NCBI GenBank assembly: GCA_024244705.1
Contig: JAAEOK010000098.1
Coordinates: 124,001-188,000 of the forward strand
Length of the DNA stretch: 64,000 nucleotides
Source: Alphaproteobacteria bacterium
GTDB lineage: Bacteria; Pseudomonadota; Alphaproteobacteria; JAAEOK01
Direction of reading: 5' to 3'
The notes under the pieces were generated by a model that saw only the letters and a program-made list of their open reading frames with translations, searched no databases and had not been told where the DNA came from. Position numbers and translations under genes: made by a program. This document shows positions 52,057 to 62,302 of the stretch, in pieces; position 1 is the stretch's first letter, and each line of letters opens with the position of its first letter.

Positions 52057-52773
52057 ATGTCCGATCAGCGCCGCCCACCCCGCGATCACGATTTTCACGG
52101 CCGCCGTCACGGCCGCCGCCTGCGGCCGAAACGCCAAGCCTTGCTTGATCGGGAATTGCCGCGATTGGCGATCACCCTGCCGCCGCGGCCGTACCTCGAT
52201 CCGGCGACGTTGTTCGGAGCCTCCTGCCGCCATTTCGAGATCGAGATCGGGTTCGGCGCCGGCGAGCATCTGGTGGCGCGGGCCGAGGCCCTGCCCGCGG
52301 TCGGTTTCATCGGTTGCGAAGCCTATATCAACGGCGTAGCCCGGCTCATCGACCACATATCGGAGCGCGGCGTGACCAATATTCGCATCTGGCCGGACGA
52401 TGCGCGGCGGCTGTTGCCGATGCTGGCTACGGCCTCATTCGCCCGCGCCTGCATCCTGTTCCCCGATCCGTGGCCCAAGGCCCGCCATGCCAAGCGCCGG
52501 CTGATCTCGGCCGAGACCCTGGATGCTTTGGCCCGTATTCTGGCCGACGATGGAGAACTCCGTTTGGCAAGCGACGACATGGCCTATATTCGCGCCATCC
52601 TGCTCCACCTGCGGCGCCACCCGGAATTCACCTGGTCGGCTAGCGGGCCGGCCGATTGGCGGCACCGGCCCGACGGCTGGCTGGAGACCCGCTACGAGCG
52701 CAAGGCCATCGAGCAGGGGCGCCGGACGATTTACCTCACCGCCCGCCGGGAACCCCGCCAGCCGGTGCGATAG
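52057..52773 (+). CDS. trmB: tRNA (guanine-N7-)-methyltransferase
   Basis: 238-residue SAM-dependent enzyme modifying G46 of tRNAs. A basic N-terminus (RRPPRDHDFHGRRHGRRLRPKRQALLDRELPRL) precedes the SAM site EIGFGAGEHLVARAE (about residues 61-75), GCEAYINGVARLI, and the TrmB signature ILFPDPWPKARHAKRRLI (about 131-148). The last part includes ETRYERKAIEQGRRTIYL. It follows metK, which supplies its SAM, at 42 nt and precedes the rimP operon. Confidence 0.95.
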   Translation: MSDQRRPPRDHDFHGRRHGRRLRPKRQALLDRELPRLAITLPPRPYLDPATLFGASCRHFEIEIGFGAGEHLVARAEALPAVGFIGCEAYINGVARLIDHISERGVTNIRIWPDDARRLLPMLATASFARACILFPDPWPKARHAKRRLISAETLDALARILADDGELRLASDDMAYIRAILLHLRRHPEFTWSASGPADWRHRPDGWLETRYERKAIEQGRRTIYLTARREPRQPVR

Positions 52774-52844
52774 ACCTTGAAGAAACGCTTGAAATGCGTA
52801 TATTCACCGGCAATCCCATAGGGTCGATCGTCATCGACCAAGAA

Positions 52845-52880
52845 AAACAAAGGGTGGGCCCTGGGCCCGCCTTTTTGTTT
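52845..52880 (+). terminator. Strong hairpin in the trmB-rimP gap (terminator/leader)
   Basis: GTGGGCC (52854-52860), loop CTG, GGCCCGC (52864-52870), extended by an A/G-rich left side pairing with CTTTTTGTTT on the right. The run of five T after the GC stem gives a rho-independent terminator shape. It lies 26 nt before the rimP start, so it may end trmB transcripts or attenuate the rimP-nusA-infB operon. Confidence 0.7.
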
Positions 52881-52905
52881 GGGAAAGCCGTAATAGGAGA
52901 CCCAC

Positions 52906-53406
52906 TTGGCGGAAGCAGCGCTTGCCGACCGCGTCGCAGACCTGATCGCCCCGTCGCTCACCGCGTTGGGTTACGCAATCGTCCGCGTACAGCTGACAGG
53001 AACCAAACGCCGGACGCTGCAGATTATGGCCGAACGCAGCGACGCACGGCAGATGACCGTCGATGATTGCGCCGAGATCAGCCGCAACGTATCGGCGATC
53101 TTGGACGTCGATGATCTCATTCACGGCTCCTACACGCTAGAGGTGAGTTCGCCCGGCATCGACCGGCCGCTGGTCAAGCCGCAGGATTACGAAACCTTCG
53201 CGGGTCATCAGGCGCGGATCGAGTTGGTCGATCAAATCGCCGGCCGGCGCCGGTTTCAAGGCCGACTGATGGGCCTCGATGCGGGAAACGTGAGAGTTGA
53301 ACTGGCGGATGGGACGGTTGATCTGCCGATCGATCGAATCGCCCGTGCCAAATTGATCCTGACCGACGAATTGCTCGCCGAGTCACAGCAACAACAGAAA
53401 GATTGA
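52906..53406 (+). CDS. rimP: Ribosome maturation factor RimP
   Basis: 166-residue 30S assembly factor. N-terminal domain: VADLIAPSLTALGYAIVRVQLTGTKRRTLQIMAE and VDDCAEISRNVSAILDVDDLIHGSYTLEVSSPGIDRPL (the EVSSPGIDRPL segment is diagnostic, about residues 76-86). The C-terminal SH3-like domain runs to LILTDELL. TTG 52906 is preceded by AGGAGA, and no ATG is better placed. It opens the rimP-nusA-ylxR-infB operon. Confidence 0.95.
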   Translation: MAEAALADRVADLIAPSLTALGYAIVRVQLTGTKRRTLQIMAERSDARQMTVDDCAEISRNVSAILDVDDLIHGSYTLEVSSPGIDRPLVKPQDYETFAGHQARIELVDQIAGRRRFQGRLMGLDAGNVRVELADGTVDLPIDRIARAKLILTDELLAESQQQQKD

Positions 53407-53417
53407 ACGGATAGATT

Positions 53418-54989
53418 ATGGAAGCGACAACAGCCCTTCCCAGATTGGAACTCCTTCAGGTCGCGGACGCCGTCGCCCGCGAGAAAAGCATCGAGCGCGA
53501 TGAGGTTCTGGAGGCGATGGAGCAGGCGATTCAAAAGGCGGCGCGCTCGAAATACGGCCATGAGCTGGATATCCGCGCCACCATAAACCGGCAGACCGGT
53601 GAGATCAGCCTGTTCCGCTACCGCGAGGTCGCGGAAGAGATCGAGAACGAATCGACGCAATTGACGCCCGAGGAAGCTGCCGGCATCGAGGCCGGGAAAG
53701 AGATCGGCGATTTCATCATCGACCCCTTGCCGCCCGTCGATTTCGGCCGCATCGCCGCCCAGACCGCCAAGCAGGTGATCGTGCAAAAGGTCCGAGAGGC
53801 CGAGCGCGAGCGGCAGTACGCCGAATACAAGGACCGCGTCAGCGAGATCGTAACCGGCGTCGTCAAGCGGGTCGAATTCGGCAACGTCATGGTCGACCTC
53901 GGCCGCGGCGAGGCGGTGCTCCGCCGGGAAGAGGTCATCCCACGGGAAATGCTGCGCAACGGCGATCGCGTACGCGCCTACATCTTCGATGTCCGGCGGG
54001 AGCAACGCGGGCCGCAGATTTTTCTGTCGCGGACCCACCCCGAGTTCATGTCCAAGCTGTTTGCCCTCGAGGTGCCCGAAATCTACGACAGCATCATCGA
54101 AATCCGGGCGGTCGCCCGCGACGCCGGCAGCCGCGCCAAGATCGCGGTTATCTCCAACGACGGCAGCATCGATCCCGTCGGCGCCTGCGTCGGCATGCGG
54201 GGCAGCCGCGTCCAGGCCGTGGTCGGCGAATTGCAGGGCGAAAAGATCGATATCATTCCGTGGTCGAACGACCCGGCGACGTTCGTGGTCAATGCGCTGG
54301 CCCCGGCGGAAGTGGTCAAGGTCGTGCTCGACGAGGAGGCCAATCGAATCGAAGTCGTCGTCCCCGACGATCAGCTCAGTCTGGCGATCGGCCGCAAGGG
54401 GCAAAACGTCCGCCTCGCTTCTCAGCTTTCGGGCTGGGACATCGACATCATGACCGAGGCCGAGGAATCGGAGCGGCGACAGGAAGAATTCCGCGTCCGT
54501 TCGCAACTCTTTATCGACGCGCTCGACATCGATGACGTGATCGCTCACTTGCTGGTCACCGAAGGCTTCACCTCGGTCGAGGAAGTTGCCTATGTCCCGG
54601 TCGAGGAAATGTCCAATATCGAGGGCTTCGACGAGGACGTTGCGTCGGAGCTGCGTGATCGCGCGCGGCGCTATCTCGACGAGCAGAATGCCATTTTCGA
54701 GAGCCGCCGACAGGAACTCGGTGTCAGCGACGAGTTGGCCGCCAGCGAAGGATTGACGCCGGCGATGCTGGTCGCGCTGGGAGATGCCGGCATCAAGACT
54801 CTCGATGATCTCGGCGACCTGGCGAGCGATGAATTGATTGAAGTCCTGCCCGTCGACACGGTGACCACGGAGGACGCCAACAAGATCATCATGGCCGCGC
54901 GCGCGCATTGGTTCGAGGACGATGACGAGGTTGCGGCCGAGGAGGTGGCAACCGACGCGGAGGCCCCAGCCGAGGAGGAAGAGGCATAG
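53418..54989 (+). CDS. nusA: Transcription termination/antitermination protein NusA
   Basis: 523-residue elongation factor that binds RNA polymerase and nascent RNA. Domains in order: N-terminal RNAP-binding part (VADAVAREKSIERDEVLEAMEQAIQKAARSKYG), S1 (VTGVVKRVEFGNVMVDLGRGEAVLRREE), KH1 (ARDAGSRAKIAVISNDGSIDPVGACVGMRGSRVQAV), KH2 (DQLSLAIGRKGQNVRLASQLSGWDI), and two helical C-terminal repeats (VAHLLVTEGF type and LGDAGIKTLDDLGDLASDELIEVLP). The acidic tail is normal for alphaproteobacteria. 11 nt after rimP. Confidence 0.97.
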   Translation: MEATTALPRLELLQVADAVAREKSIERDEVLEAMEQAIQKAARSKYGHELDIRATINRQTGEISLFRYREVAEEIENESTQLTPEEAAGIEAGKEIGDFIIDPLPPVDFGRIAAQTAKQVIVQKVREAERERQYAEYKDRVSEIVTGVVKRVEFGNVMVDLGRGEAVLRREEVIPREMLRNGDRVRAYIFDVRREQRGPQIFLSRTHPEFMSKLFALEVPEIYDSIIEIRAVARDAGSRAKIAVISNDGSIDPVGACVGMRGSRVQAVVGELQGEKIDIIPWSNDPATFVVNALAPAEVVKVVLDEEANRIEVVVPDDQLSLAIGRKGQNVRLASQLSGWDIDIMTEAEESERRQEEFRVRSQLFIDALDIDDVIAHLLVTEGFTSVEEVAYVPVEEMSNIEGFDEDVASELRDRARRYLDEQNAIFESRRQELGVSDELAASEGLTPAMLVALGDAGIKTLDDLGDLASDELIEVLPVDTVTTEDANKIIMAARAHWFEDDDEVAAEEVATDAEAPAEEEEA

Positions 54990-55000
54990 GGCCGCGGATC

Positions 55001-55627
55001 ATGGCGATACCGGCGATTGATATTGCGGTTACGGAAACCGGCACGGCCGACGTGCCGGGCGAAGCCGAGCGGCGTTGTGTGGCAACCCGCAGCGTCCTGC
55101 CGAAGGGACGGCTCATCCGTCTCGTCGCCGGCCCCGGTAACGAACTTGTCCCCGATCTCGCCGAACGGCTACCCGGCCGCGGTTTGTGGATCACCTCGTC
55201 CCGCGATATAGTCACCGCTGCGACCGACCACGTCTTTTCCAAGGCGGCGCGGGCACGGGTTACGGTGCCCGATGGATTGGCCGACAGCATCGAAACCTTG
55301 CTGGCGCGGCGCTGCATCGAAACGCTCGGATTGGCCCGGCGCGCCGGGCAGGCCGTGGCCGGCTTCGAGAAGGCTCGCGAGTGGTTGCGCAATGGCCGCG
55401 GCCATGTGATTTTGGCGGCGACGGATGCGGCCGCCGGCGGACGCGAAAAGGTTGCCAGGCTGGCGCCGTCGGTACCGGTTCTGGAGGTCTTGACGCGCGA
55501 CGAACTGGGGTCGGTATTTGGGCGCGACGAATCTGCTCACGCGGTCGTCTCGGCCGGTCGCTTGGCCGAGCGGCTGCTGTTCGACGGGCGGCGTCTGGCT
55601 GGATTCCGTGTGCGGACCAAAGATTAA
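55001..55627 (+). CDS. YlxR (DUF448) RNA-binding protein fused to L7Ae-like domain
   Basis: 208-residue protein. The N-terminal DUF448/YlxR domain (RRCVATRSVLPKGRLIRLVAGPGNELVPDLAERLPGRGLWIT, residues 24-65) has the arginine-rich basic cleft that binds RNA. The C-terminal half resembles an L7Ae/L30e fold: LGLARRAGQAVAGFEKAREWLRNGRGHVILAATDAAAGGREKV. This fusion between nusA and infB is common in alphaproteobacteria. It probably acts in translation or ribosome biogenesis, perhaps with NusA; YlxR homologues have been reported as regulators. Confidence 0.9.
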   Translation: MAIPAIDIAVTETGTADVPGEAERRCVATRSVLPKGRLIRLVAGPGNELVPDLAERLPGRGLWITSSRDIVTAATDHVFSKAARARVTVPDGLADSIETLLARRCIETLGLARRAGQAVAGFEKAREWLRNGRGHVILAATDAAAGGREKVARLAPSVPVLEVLTRDELGSVFGRDESAHAVVSAGRLAERLLFDGRRLAGFRVRTKD

Positions 55628-55653
55628 ATGAGCGAAAGATCGGACAGTAGAAG

Positions 55654-58200
55654 ATGACAAAAGTAACAGAGAGAGACGGCAAGAAGCCGCTGACACTGTC
55701 CAAGCCGGGCAAGCTTTCGCTCAAGAAACGCGAAGAACGGACCCAGGTGGAACAGAAGTTCCCGCACGGCCGCCGCAAGACCGTCGAGGTCGAGGTGCTC
55801 AAGAAGAGGACCTTCCAACGCGACGAAGGCGGCAAGATGCGACGGGTGTCCGAGGTCGAACAACAGGCCGAATCGGCCGCCGAAAGGGCGGAGATCAAGG
55901 CCCCGGCGCGAACCTTGACCGAAAAGGAGCGCGAGGCGCGGGCGCGGGCGCTGCAAAGCGTCGGGCAGGATGGCGAGCCCGAGCGGGTACAGCACGACCT
56001 CGAGGCGGCGCGCGAGATTGAGCGCGCCGAAGGCGACCAACTGCGCAACGAAGAGGAAGAGCGCAAACGCGAAGAGGAAGAGGCGCAGCAGCGTCGCGAG
56101 GAGGAGGAGCGGCGACGGGCCGAGGAGGAGCGGCGCAAGACCGAGGCCTCGCGGCTCGCCGCCAAGGCCGAAGCGGCCGCGGCCGCACGCGGCGAAGCGG
56201 AAACCGCGGTTGCCGAGGAAGACGAGCGCAAATCCCGTGCCCGGCGCGCCGATCAGCGCCGGCAGGCACCGGCCGCGCGGCGCAACGAACCGCGTCGGCG
56301 CGACGGCAAACTCACCATCAGCCAGGCCTTGAGCCAGGAAGACGGCGCCCGCCAACGCAGCGATGCGGCGTTCCGGCGCAAACAGGAGCGCGAACGCAAA
56401 CGCGCGATGGAGGAAGCCGGCTTGGCGCCGCTGAAAATTGTTCGCGAGGTGATCATCCCGGAAACGATCACGGTCCAGGAATTGGCCGGCCGGATGGCCG
56501 AGCGCGGCGCCGAAGTCGTCAAGACGCTGATGAAAATGGGTGTCATGGTGACGATCACCCAGAACATCGACGCCGACACCGCGGAGCTCGTGGCGACCGA
56601 GTTCGGTCACAACGTCAAGCGCGTCTCCGAAGCGGACGTCGAGATCGGCCTCGACGGTGCGCCCGACGACGAATTGTCGATGGAGCCGCGGGCGCCGGTC
56701 GTGACCGTCATGGGACATGTCGACCACGGCAAGACGTCGTTGCTCGATGCGCTTCGCGAGACCGACGTGGCGGGACGCGAGGCCGGCGGGATCACGCAGC
56801 ACATCGGCGCCTATCAGGTGACGCTGAAGAGCGGCAGCAGGATCACCTTCCTCGACACGCCGGGTCACGAGGCTTTTACCGCGATGCGATCGCGTGGCGC
56901 GAAGGTGACCGATATCGTCGTCCTGGTCGTGGCCGCGGATGACGGTATCCAGCCGCAAACCGTGGAGGCGATCAATCACGCCCGCGCGGCCGAGGTGCCG
57001 ATGATCGTCGCCATCAACAAGATGGACAAGCCCGAGGCCGACGCCAACCGCGTACGCCAGGAGTTGCTGCAGCATGAGATCGTCGTCGAGCAAATGGGCG
57101 GCGAGGTCATCGACGTCGAGGTTTCGGCGACCGAGAAAATGAATTTGGACAAGCTCGAGGAACTGATCCTGCTGCAGGCCGAGATCCTCGAACTCAGGGC
57201 CAACTCGGATCGTCCGGCGCAGGGCGTAATCATCGAAGCCAAGCTGGAACAGGGCCGCGGTCCGGTGGCCACCGTGCTGATCGAACGCGGCAAGCTGCGC
57301 GTCGGCGACATCTTCATCGCCGGCGGCGAATGGGGCCGCGTCCGGGCGCTGATCAACGACCATGGCGATCACGTCGAAGAAGCCGGCCCGGCGATGCCGG
57401 TCGAGGTTCTGGGGTTGAACGCGACGCCCTCGGCCGGCGACGATTTCGCCGTCGTCGACAGCGAGGGCCGGGCGCGTGAGATTTCCGAGTTCCGCCAACG
57501 TCAGACCAAGAATCTGAACCAGGGCGCGGGCGCCGTCAGTTCCGTCGAACAGATGTTCTCCCAAATTCAAAACGGCGCCGCCAAGGAGCTCGCCGTCGTC
57601 GTCAAGGGCGACGTCCAGGGTTCGGTCGAGGCCATTGTCGGCTCGCTCGAGCGACTGGTCGCCGACAACGAGGAACTCAATGTCCGCGTCCTGCATGCGG
57701 GGGTCGGCGGGATCAACGAATCCGACGTGTCGCTGGCCAAGGCATCGAACGGTCTGGTGATCGGGTTCAACGTGCGCGCCAATCCGCAGGCTCGTGAAGT
57801 CGCCCGGCGCGACAATCTGGACGTCCGCTACTATTCGGTCATTTACGACATCATCGATGACATCAAGGGTGTGCTCACCGGCATGCTGGCGCCGAGCAGG
57901 CGGGAAAAGACGCTTGGCAACGCCGAAATCCGCGAAGTCTTCAAGATCAGCAAGGTCGGGCGGGTGGCCGGCTGCATGGTGACCAACGGCACCGTAAAAC
58001 GCGGCGCCCGGGTCCGCCTGCTGCGCGACGATGTCGTCATCCACGAAGGCGGACTGTCGACGCTGAAGCGGTTCAAGGATGACGTGCGCGAGGTCAAGGA
58101 AGGTTTCGAGTGCGGCCTTGCCTTGGAAAACTACCAGGACATCAAGGAAGGCGACATCATCGAGTGCTACGAGGTCGAGGAGGTCGCGCGCGAATTGTAA
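55654..58200 (+). CDS. infB: Translation initiation factor IF-2
   Basis: 848-residue GTPase that brings fMet-tRNA to the ribosome. A long, charged N-terminal region with an E/R/K-rich coiled coil (about residues 110-215) precedes the IF2_N segment ([22 protein letters not shown]). The GTPase has G1 [15 protein letters not shown] (about residues 353-367), G3 DTPGHEAF, and G4 NKMDKPEAD. Domains II-IV follow, with domain [25 protein letters not shown]. Length typical for alphaproteobacteria. Confidence 0.97.
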   Translation: MTKVTERDGKKPLTLSKPGKLSLKKREERTQVEQKFPHGRRKTVEVEVLKKRTFQRDEGGKMRRVSEVEQQAESAAERAEIKAPARTLTEKEREARARALQSVGQDGEPERVQHDLEAAREIERAEGDQLRNEEEERKREEEEAQQRREEEERRRAEEERRKTEASRLAAKAEAAAAARGEAETAVAEEDERKSRARRADQRRQAPAARRNEPRRRDGKLTISQALSQEDGARQRSDAAFRRKQERERKRAMEEAGLAPLKIVREVIIPETITVQELAGRMAERGAEVVKTLMKMGVMVTITQNIDADTAELVATEFGHNVKRVSEADVEIGLDGAPDDELSMEPRAPVVTVMGHVDHGKTSLLDALRETDVAGREAGGITQHIGAYQVTLKSGSRITFLDTPGHEAFTAMRSRGAKVTDIVVLVVAADDGIQPQTVEAINHARAAEVPMIVAINKMDKPEADANRVRQELLQHEIVVEQMGGEVIDVEVSATEKMNLDKLEELILLQAEILELRANSDRPAQGVIIEAKLEQGRGPVATVLIERGKLRVGDIFIAGGEWGRVRALINDHGDHVEEAGPAMPVEVLGLNATPSAGDDFAVVDSEGRAREISEFRQRQTKNLNQGAGAVSSVEQMFSQIQNGAAKELAVVVKGDVQGSVEAIVGSLERLVADNEELNVRVLHAGVGGINESDVSLAKASNGLVIGFNVRANPQAREVARRDNLDVRYYSVIYDIIDDIKGVLTGMLAPSRREKTLGNAEIREVFKISKVGRVAGCMVTNGTVKRGARVRLLRDDVVIHEGGLSTLKRFKDDVREVKEGFECGLALENYQDIKEGDIIECYEVEEVAREL

Positions 58201-58288
58201 CGCGCCGACAGCGTGGATCGCGATGCCGAGTTCGCACCGTCGACGTGCGAATATTCCCGCGCCACCCGAGACAAGAAACGAGGCCATT

Positions 58289-58696
58289 ATGGGAAAAGGG
58301 CGGGCATCGGCGCCGAGCCAGCGTCAATTGCGTGTCGGCGAGGAGCTGCGCCACGTCCTGGCGCAGATTATCGGCCGCGGGATCATCCGCGACCCGGATC
58401 TGACCGGCGTCGCGATCACCGTGACCGAAGTTCGGGTCAGCCCCGATCTGCGCAATGCGACCGTTATGGTGGTTCCGCTCGGCGGCGACGAGATGGACCA
58501 GATGGTGACCGCATTGGGCCGGGCGGCGTCTTTTTTGCGGCGCGAGGTGGCCCGCGAGATCACCCTCCGCAATGTGCCGGCATTGACGTTTCAAGGCGAC
58601 GCATCGTTCGACGCCGCGGCGCGGATCGACGATTTGCTGCGCCGGCCGGAAATCGCCCGCGACCTGATTGGCGTGGAAGAAGACGATGGCGCGTAG
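58289..58696 (+). CDS. rbfA: 30S ribosome-binding factor RbfA
   Basis: 135-residue KH-fold cold-shock and assembly factor for the 16S 5' end. Family segments: RQLRVGEELRHVLAQIIGRGIIRDPDLTGVAITVTEVRVSPDLRNATVMVVPLG and FLRREVAREITLRNVPALTFQGDASFDAAARIDDLLRRP. Start ATG 58289 gives the standard N-terminus. It follows infB by 88 nt and overlaps truB by 11 nt. Confidence 0.95.
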   Translation: MGKGRASAPSQRQLRVGEELRHVLAQIIGRGIIRDPDLTGVAITVTEVRVSPDLRNATVMVVPLGGDEMDQMVTALGRAASFLRREVAREITLRNVPALTFQGDASFDAAARIDDLLRRPEIARDLIGVEEDDGA

Positions 58697-59612
58697 GCGT
58701 AAAGGCGACAAGATCGACGGCTGGCTGGTTATCGACAAACCGTGCGGCCTGACTTCGACGGCGGTCGTCAATCGGGTCAGGCGCCAAACCTCGGCCGCCA
58801 AGGTCGGCCACGCCGGCACCCTCGACCCGATCGGCACCGGTGTCTTGCCGCTCGCCTTCGGTGAAGCGACGAAGACGCTTCCCTATGTGGTCGATGCGGC
58901 GAAAACCTACCGGTTCACGGTGCGGTGGGGTGAGGCGCGCACCACCGACGACCGTGAGGGGGAAGTCACCGCCACCTCGCCGGAACGGCCGACGGCGGCC
59001 GAGATCGTGGCCGCATTGCCGCAATTCACCGGACTCATCGAACAGGTGCCGCCGGCCTATTCGGCGATAAAGGTCGATGGCGAGCGCGCCTACGATCTGG
59101 CTCGCGCCGACCTGGTGCCGGACTTGGCGTCACGCCCGGTGATGATCGACAGTATCGAGCTGGCGGAAACTTCCGATGCGGACCACGCGATATTTCTTGT
59201 CACCTGCGGCAAGGGTGCTTATATGCGCGGCTTGGCGCGTGACCTCGCGGTCGCGGTCGGCACGGTTGGACATGTCACGGCGTTGCGCCGGCTGTCGGTC
59301 GGGCCGTTCGACGAAAGCCTAGCGATTCCGCTGGAATGTGAAGGTGAAGTTGGGCATAGTGCGCGCCTCTTGGAGCATTTGCTCGCGGTTGAGACCGCGC
59401 TGGACGACATCCCGGCGCTGGCCGTGACCGAGAGCGAGGTGGCCCGTATCAGACGCGGGCAAGCCGTGCCGGTGGTTCGAACCGCCGACCGCGACCTCAT
59501 CGGTAACCTGGACGACGGTGCGACGATTTGCGCGCTGCGCGACGGCAAGCTGGTGGCTTTGACGCGGCTCGACGGTAGGCAGATCCGACCGGTACGGGTG
59601 TTGAACCCATAG
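58686..59612 (+). CDS. truB: tRNA pseudouridine(55) synthase
   Basis: 308-residue enzyme making pseudouridine 55 in the T-loop of tRNAs. Signature GWLVIDKPCGLTSTAVVNRVRR (residues 11-32) and catalytic-Asp motif KVGHAGTLDPIGTGVLPLAFGEATK (residues 39-63; Asp in TLDP). EQVPPAYSAIKVDGERAYDLAR and GAYMRGLARDLAVAVG also fit. ATG 58686 has GGAAGA upstream and overlaps rbfA. Length normal. Confidence 0.96.
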   Translation: MARRRKGDKIDGWLVIDKPCGLTSTAVVNRVRRQTSAAKVGHAGTLDPIGTGVLPLAFGEATKTLPYVVDAAKTYRFTVRWGEARTTDDREGEVTATSPERPTAAEIVAALPQFTGLIEQVPPAYSAIKVDGERAYDLARADLVPDLASRPVMIDSIELAETSDADHAIFLVTCGKGAYMRGLARDLAVAVGTVGHVTALRRLSVGPFDESLAIPLECEGEVGHSARLLEHLLAVETALDDIPALAVTESEVARIRRGQAVPVVRTADRDLIGNLDDGATICALRDGKLVALTRLDGRQIRPVRVLNP

Positions 59613-59627
59613 ACATGGAGTTACACG

Positions 59628-59897
59628 ATGTCGATTACCGCCGAGCGGAAGCGCGAACTCATCACCGAGTTCGGAGGCAAGGAGGGCGATACCGGTTCGC
59701 CGGAAGTTCAAGTCGCAATCCTGAGCGAGAGAATCCGCAATCTCACCAGTCATCTTGGCGACCACAAGAAGGACCATCACTCACGTCGTGGTCTCTTGAT
59801 CATGGTCGGCAAGCGCCGCCGCCTACTGGACTACGTCAAGAAAAGCAATCAGGAGCGTTACCAGACCTTGATCCAGCGGCTTGGAATCCGGCGCTAA
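59628..59897 (+). CDS. rpsO: 30S ribosomal protein S15
   Basis: 89-residue primary 16S-binding protein. The sequence [70 protein letters not shown] carries the GDTGSPEVQ and HxKDxHSRRGL motifs; complete length. GGAG precedes ATG. It lies 15 nt after truB and 200 nt before pnp, the usual rpsO-pnp order. Confidence 0.98.
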   Translation: MSITAERKRELITEFGGKEGDTGSPEVQVAILSERIRNLTSHLGDHKKDHHSRRGLLIMVGKRRRLLDYVKKSNQERYQTLIQRLGIRR

Positions 59898-59971
59898 GTG
59901 CCCGCGGTCGATGAGCCCGGCGATACCGTGCTGGCCGAGGCGGGTGCTCCTGCGGAATGAAATCTGTGAAT

Positions 59972-60097
59972 CGGTGCGGACGGCCCTGCGACGTCCGGAC
60001 GGGCAATGGTGTCCGCCCGCCGCCGCACCGACAATGACCGTAGACGTCGCGCAAGGCCACGGCCCATGGGGGGCCGCGGCGAAGGAAGGAAGCAAAT
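59972..60097 (+). promoter_or_regulatory. pnp leader with stem-loops
   Basis: CGGTGCGG (59972-59979) pairs with CCGCACCG (60023-60030), 8 bp, enclosing a smaller CGGAC/GTCCG stem. GGCCC (60061-60065) and GGGCC (60071-60075) form a second hairpin near the AAGGAAGGAAG ribosome site of pnp. In enterobacteria a leader hairpin cleaved by RNase III lets PNPase control its own mRNA; a similar role here is inference. Confidence 0.45.
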
Positions 60098-62242
60098 ATG
60101 TTTACCATTCATCGTAAGGAATTGGATTGGGGCGGGCGCAAGCTGGTCCTCGAGACCGGAAAGATCGCTCGCCAGGCCGACGGCGCCGTCGTCGCCACCC
60201 TGGGCGAGACGACCGTGCTGTGCACGGCGGTCGCCCAAAGAACAGCGCGGGAGGGGATCGACTTCTTTCCCCTGACCGTCAACTACCAGGAAAAGACATT
60301 CGCCGCCGGCAAGATCCCCGGCGGCTTCTTCAAGCGCGAAGGGCGCCCGACCGAGAAGGAGACGCTGACCTCGCGACTCATCGACCGTCCGATTCGGCCG
60401 CTCTTCCACCCGAATTTCCGCAACGAGACCCAGGTCATTTGCACCACCATGAGCCATGACCTGGTCAACGACCCCGATATCGTCGCCATGGTCGGCGCCT
60501 CGGCGGCGTTGACGCTTTCGGGTATCCCCTTCATGGGCCCGATCGGCGGTGCGCGGGTCGGCTATATCGACGATGAATACGTCCTCAACCCGGCGCAGGA
60601 CGAACTCGCGCAATCGGCGCTCGACTTGATCATCGCCGGAACCGAAGGCGGCGTTCTGATGGTTGAATCCGAGGCCCACGAATTGTCCGAGGAAATCATG
60701 CTGGGCGCGGTCAAGTTCGGCCATCAGCAGATGCAGCCGGTAATCCAGGCAATCGTCGAGCTGGCTGAAATGGCGGCCAAGGAACCGTGGCAGGTTCCAG
60801 AAGCGGCTCCCGATACGGAGACCGTGGCGGCGCGCCTCAAGGAAATCGCCGAGGCGCCGCTGCGCGAGGCCTATGGCGAGACCGTCAAGCTGGATCGCCA
60901 GGAAAAGGTCGCCGCCGTCAAGGCCGAGGCGGTGAGTGCACTGACCGAGGACGGCTTCGACGAATCCCTCGTCTCGGGCCAGTTCAAGCGGCTCGAAAAA
61001 TCGATTGTGCGCGGCAATATCCTCGACACCCGCCACCGCATCGACGGCCGCGATACGAGCACCGTGCGACCGATTGTCAGCGAGGTCGGCATCCTGCCCC
61101 GTGCCCATGGCAGCGCGCTGTTCACCCGCGGCGAAACTCAGGCCGTCGTTACCGCCACCCTTGGCACCGGCCAGGACGAGCAGATCATCGACGCGCTCGA
61201 GGGGGAATATCGGGAGCATTTCATGCTGCACTACAACTTCCCGCCCTATTCGGTCGGTGAAGCAAGCTTCCTGCGCTCCCCGGGTCGCCGCGAAATCGGC
61301 CACGGCAAGCTGGCGTGGCGGGCGGTGCGGCCGGTGATGCCGTCGAAGGAAGACTTCCCCTATACCGTTCGCGTGGTGTCCGAGATCACCGAATCCAATG
61401 GCTCGTCTTCGATGGCCACGGTGTGCGGAACCTCGCTCGCGTTGATGGACGCAGGCGTGCCGCTGCCGCGGCCAATCGCCGGCATCGCCATGGGGCTGAT
61501 CAAGGAGGAAAACGACTTCGCCGTGCTGTCGGACATCCTCGGCGACGAGGATCATCTCGGCGACATGGACTTCAAGGTCGCCGGTACCGAGAACGGCGTA
61601 ACTTCGCTGCAGATGGACATCAAGATTACCGGGATCACCGAGGAAATCATGGGTGTCGCACTCAACCAGGCGAAAGACGGGCGGCTCCATATCCTCGCCG
61701 AGATGGCCAAGGCGCTGACCAGGGCGCGCGAGGGAGTCAGCGACCACGCGCCGCGGATCACCACCATCAACATCCCGATCGACAAGATCCGCGAGGTCAT
61801 CGGACCGGGCGGCAAGATGATCCGCGAAATCGTCGCCGAAACCGGCGCCAAGATCGATATCGAGGACGATGGCACGGTCAAGGTGGCGGCGGTCGACGAG
61901 AACGCGAGCCGTGCCGCGATCGAGCGTATTCGCGAGATCACGGCCGAACCGGAAATCGGCGTCATCTACACCGGCAAGGTCGTCAAGATCGTCGATTTCG
62001 GCGCCTTCGTGAATTTCCTCGGCGCCAAGGACGGCCTCGTTCACATCAGCGAATTGGCCGATTACCGTGTCAGCAAGGTCACCGACATCGTCCAGGAAGG
62101 GGCCGAGGTCAAGGTCAAGGTCCTCGACCTCGACGACCGCGGCAAGGTCCGCCTCAGCATGCGTGTCGTCGACCAGGAGACCGGCGAGGACATCAGCGAC
62201 AAGGTCAAGCCGAAGCGGCCCGCCAAGGCCGCCAACGAGTAG
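60098..62242 (+). CDS. pnp: Polyribonucleotide nucleotidyltransferase (PNPase)
   Basis: 714-residue 3'-5' phosphorolytic exoribonuclease, the main RNA degradosome exonuclease. Two RNase PH domains: the first begins [42 protein letters not shown], and [20 protein letters not shown] follows. The second contains [37 protein letters not shown] and [37 protein letters not shown]-terminal KH ([25 protein letters not shown]) and S1 ([22 protein letters not shown]) bind RNA. Length normal. Confidence 0.98.
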   Translation: MFTIHRKELDWGGRKLVLETGKIARQADGAVVATLGETTVLCTAVAQRTAREGIDFFPLTVNYQEKTFAAGKIPGGFFKREGRPTEKETLTSRLIDRPIRPLFHPNFRNETQVICTTMSHDLVNDPDIVAMVGASAALTLSGIPFMGPIGGARVGYIDDEYVLNPAQDELAQSALDLIIAGTEGGVLMVESEAHELSEEIMLGAVKFGHQQMQPVIQAIVELAEMAAKEPWQVPEAAPDTETVAARLKEIAEAPLREAYGETVKLDRQEKVAAVKAEAVSALTEDGFDESLVSGQFKRLEKSIVRGNILDTRHRIDGRDTSTVRPIVSEVGILPRAHGSALFTRGETQAVVTATLGTGQDEQIIDALEGEYREHFMLHYNFPPYSVGEASFLRSPGRREIGHGKLAWRAVRPVMPSKEDFPYTVRVVSEITESNGSSSMATVCGTSLALMDAGVPLPRPIAGIAMGLIKEENDFAVLSDILGDEDHLGDMDFKVAGTENGVTSLQMDIKITGITEEIMGVALNQAKDGRLHILAEMAKALTRAREGVSDHAPRITTINIPIDKIREVIGPGGKMIREIVAETGAKIDIEDDGTVKVAAVDENASRAAIERIREITAEPEIGVIYTGKVVKIVDFGAFVNFLGAKDGLVHISELADYRVSKVTDIVQEGAEVKVKVLDLDDRGKVRLSMRVVDQETGEDISDKVKPKRPAKAANE

Positions 62243-62253
62243 CGTGACAAGGT

Positions 62254-62274
62254 GGGGCGGCTTTCAGCCGCCCC
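62254..62274 (+). terminator. GC-rich hairpin after pnp
   Basis: GGGGCGGC-TTTCA-GCCGCCCC, an 8-bp perfect stem 12 nt after the pnp stop. The following sequence has only scattered T, so termination may be partial, allowing read-through into the next gene. Confidence 0.6.
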
Positions 62275-62302
62275 GGTCCCTTCCGCCGTCTTGATTGCAT
62301 CC

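Noticed and set aside
55624-58287. Long minus-strand frame opposite infB
   Set aside because: Antisense shadow of a secure IF-2 gene; repetitive Leu/Asp/Val composition and no family motifs.
59894-62044. Long minus-strand frame opposite pnp
   Set aside because: Antisense shadow of PNPase with no recognisable domain.
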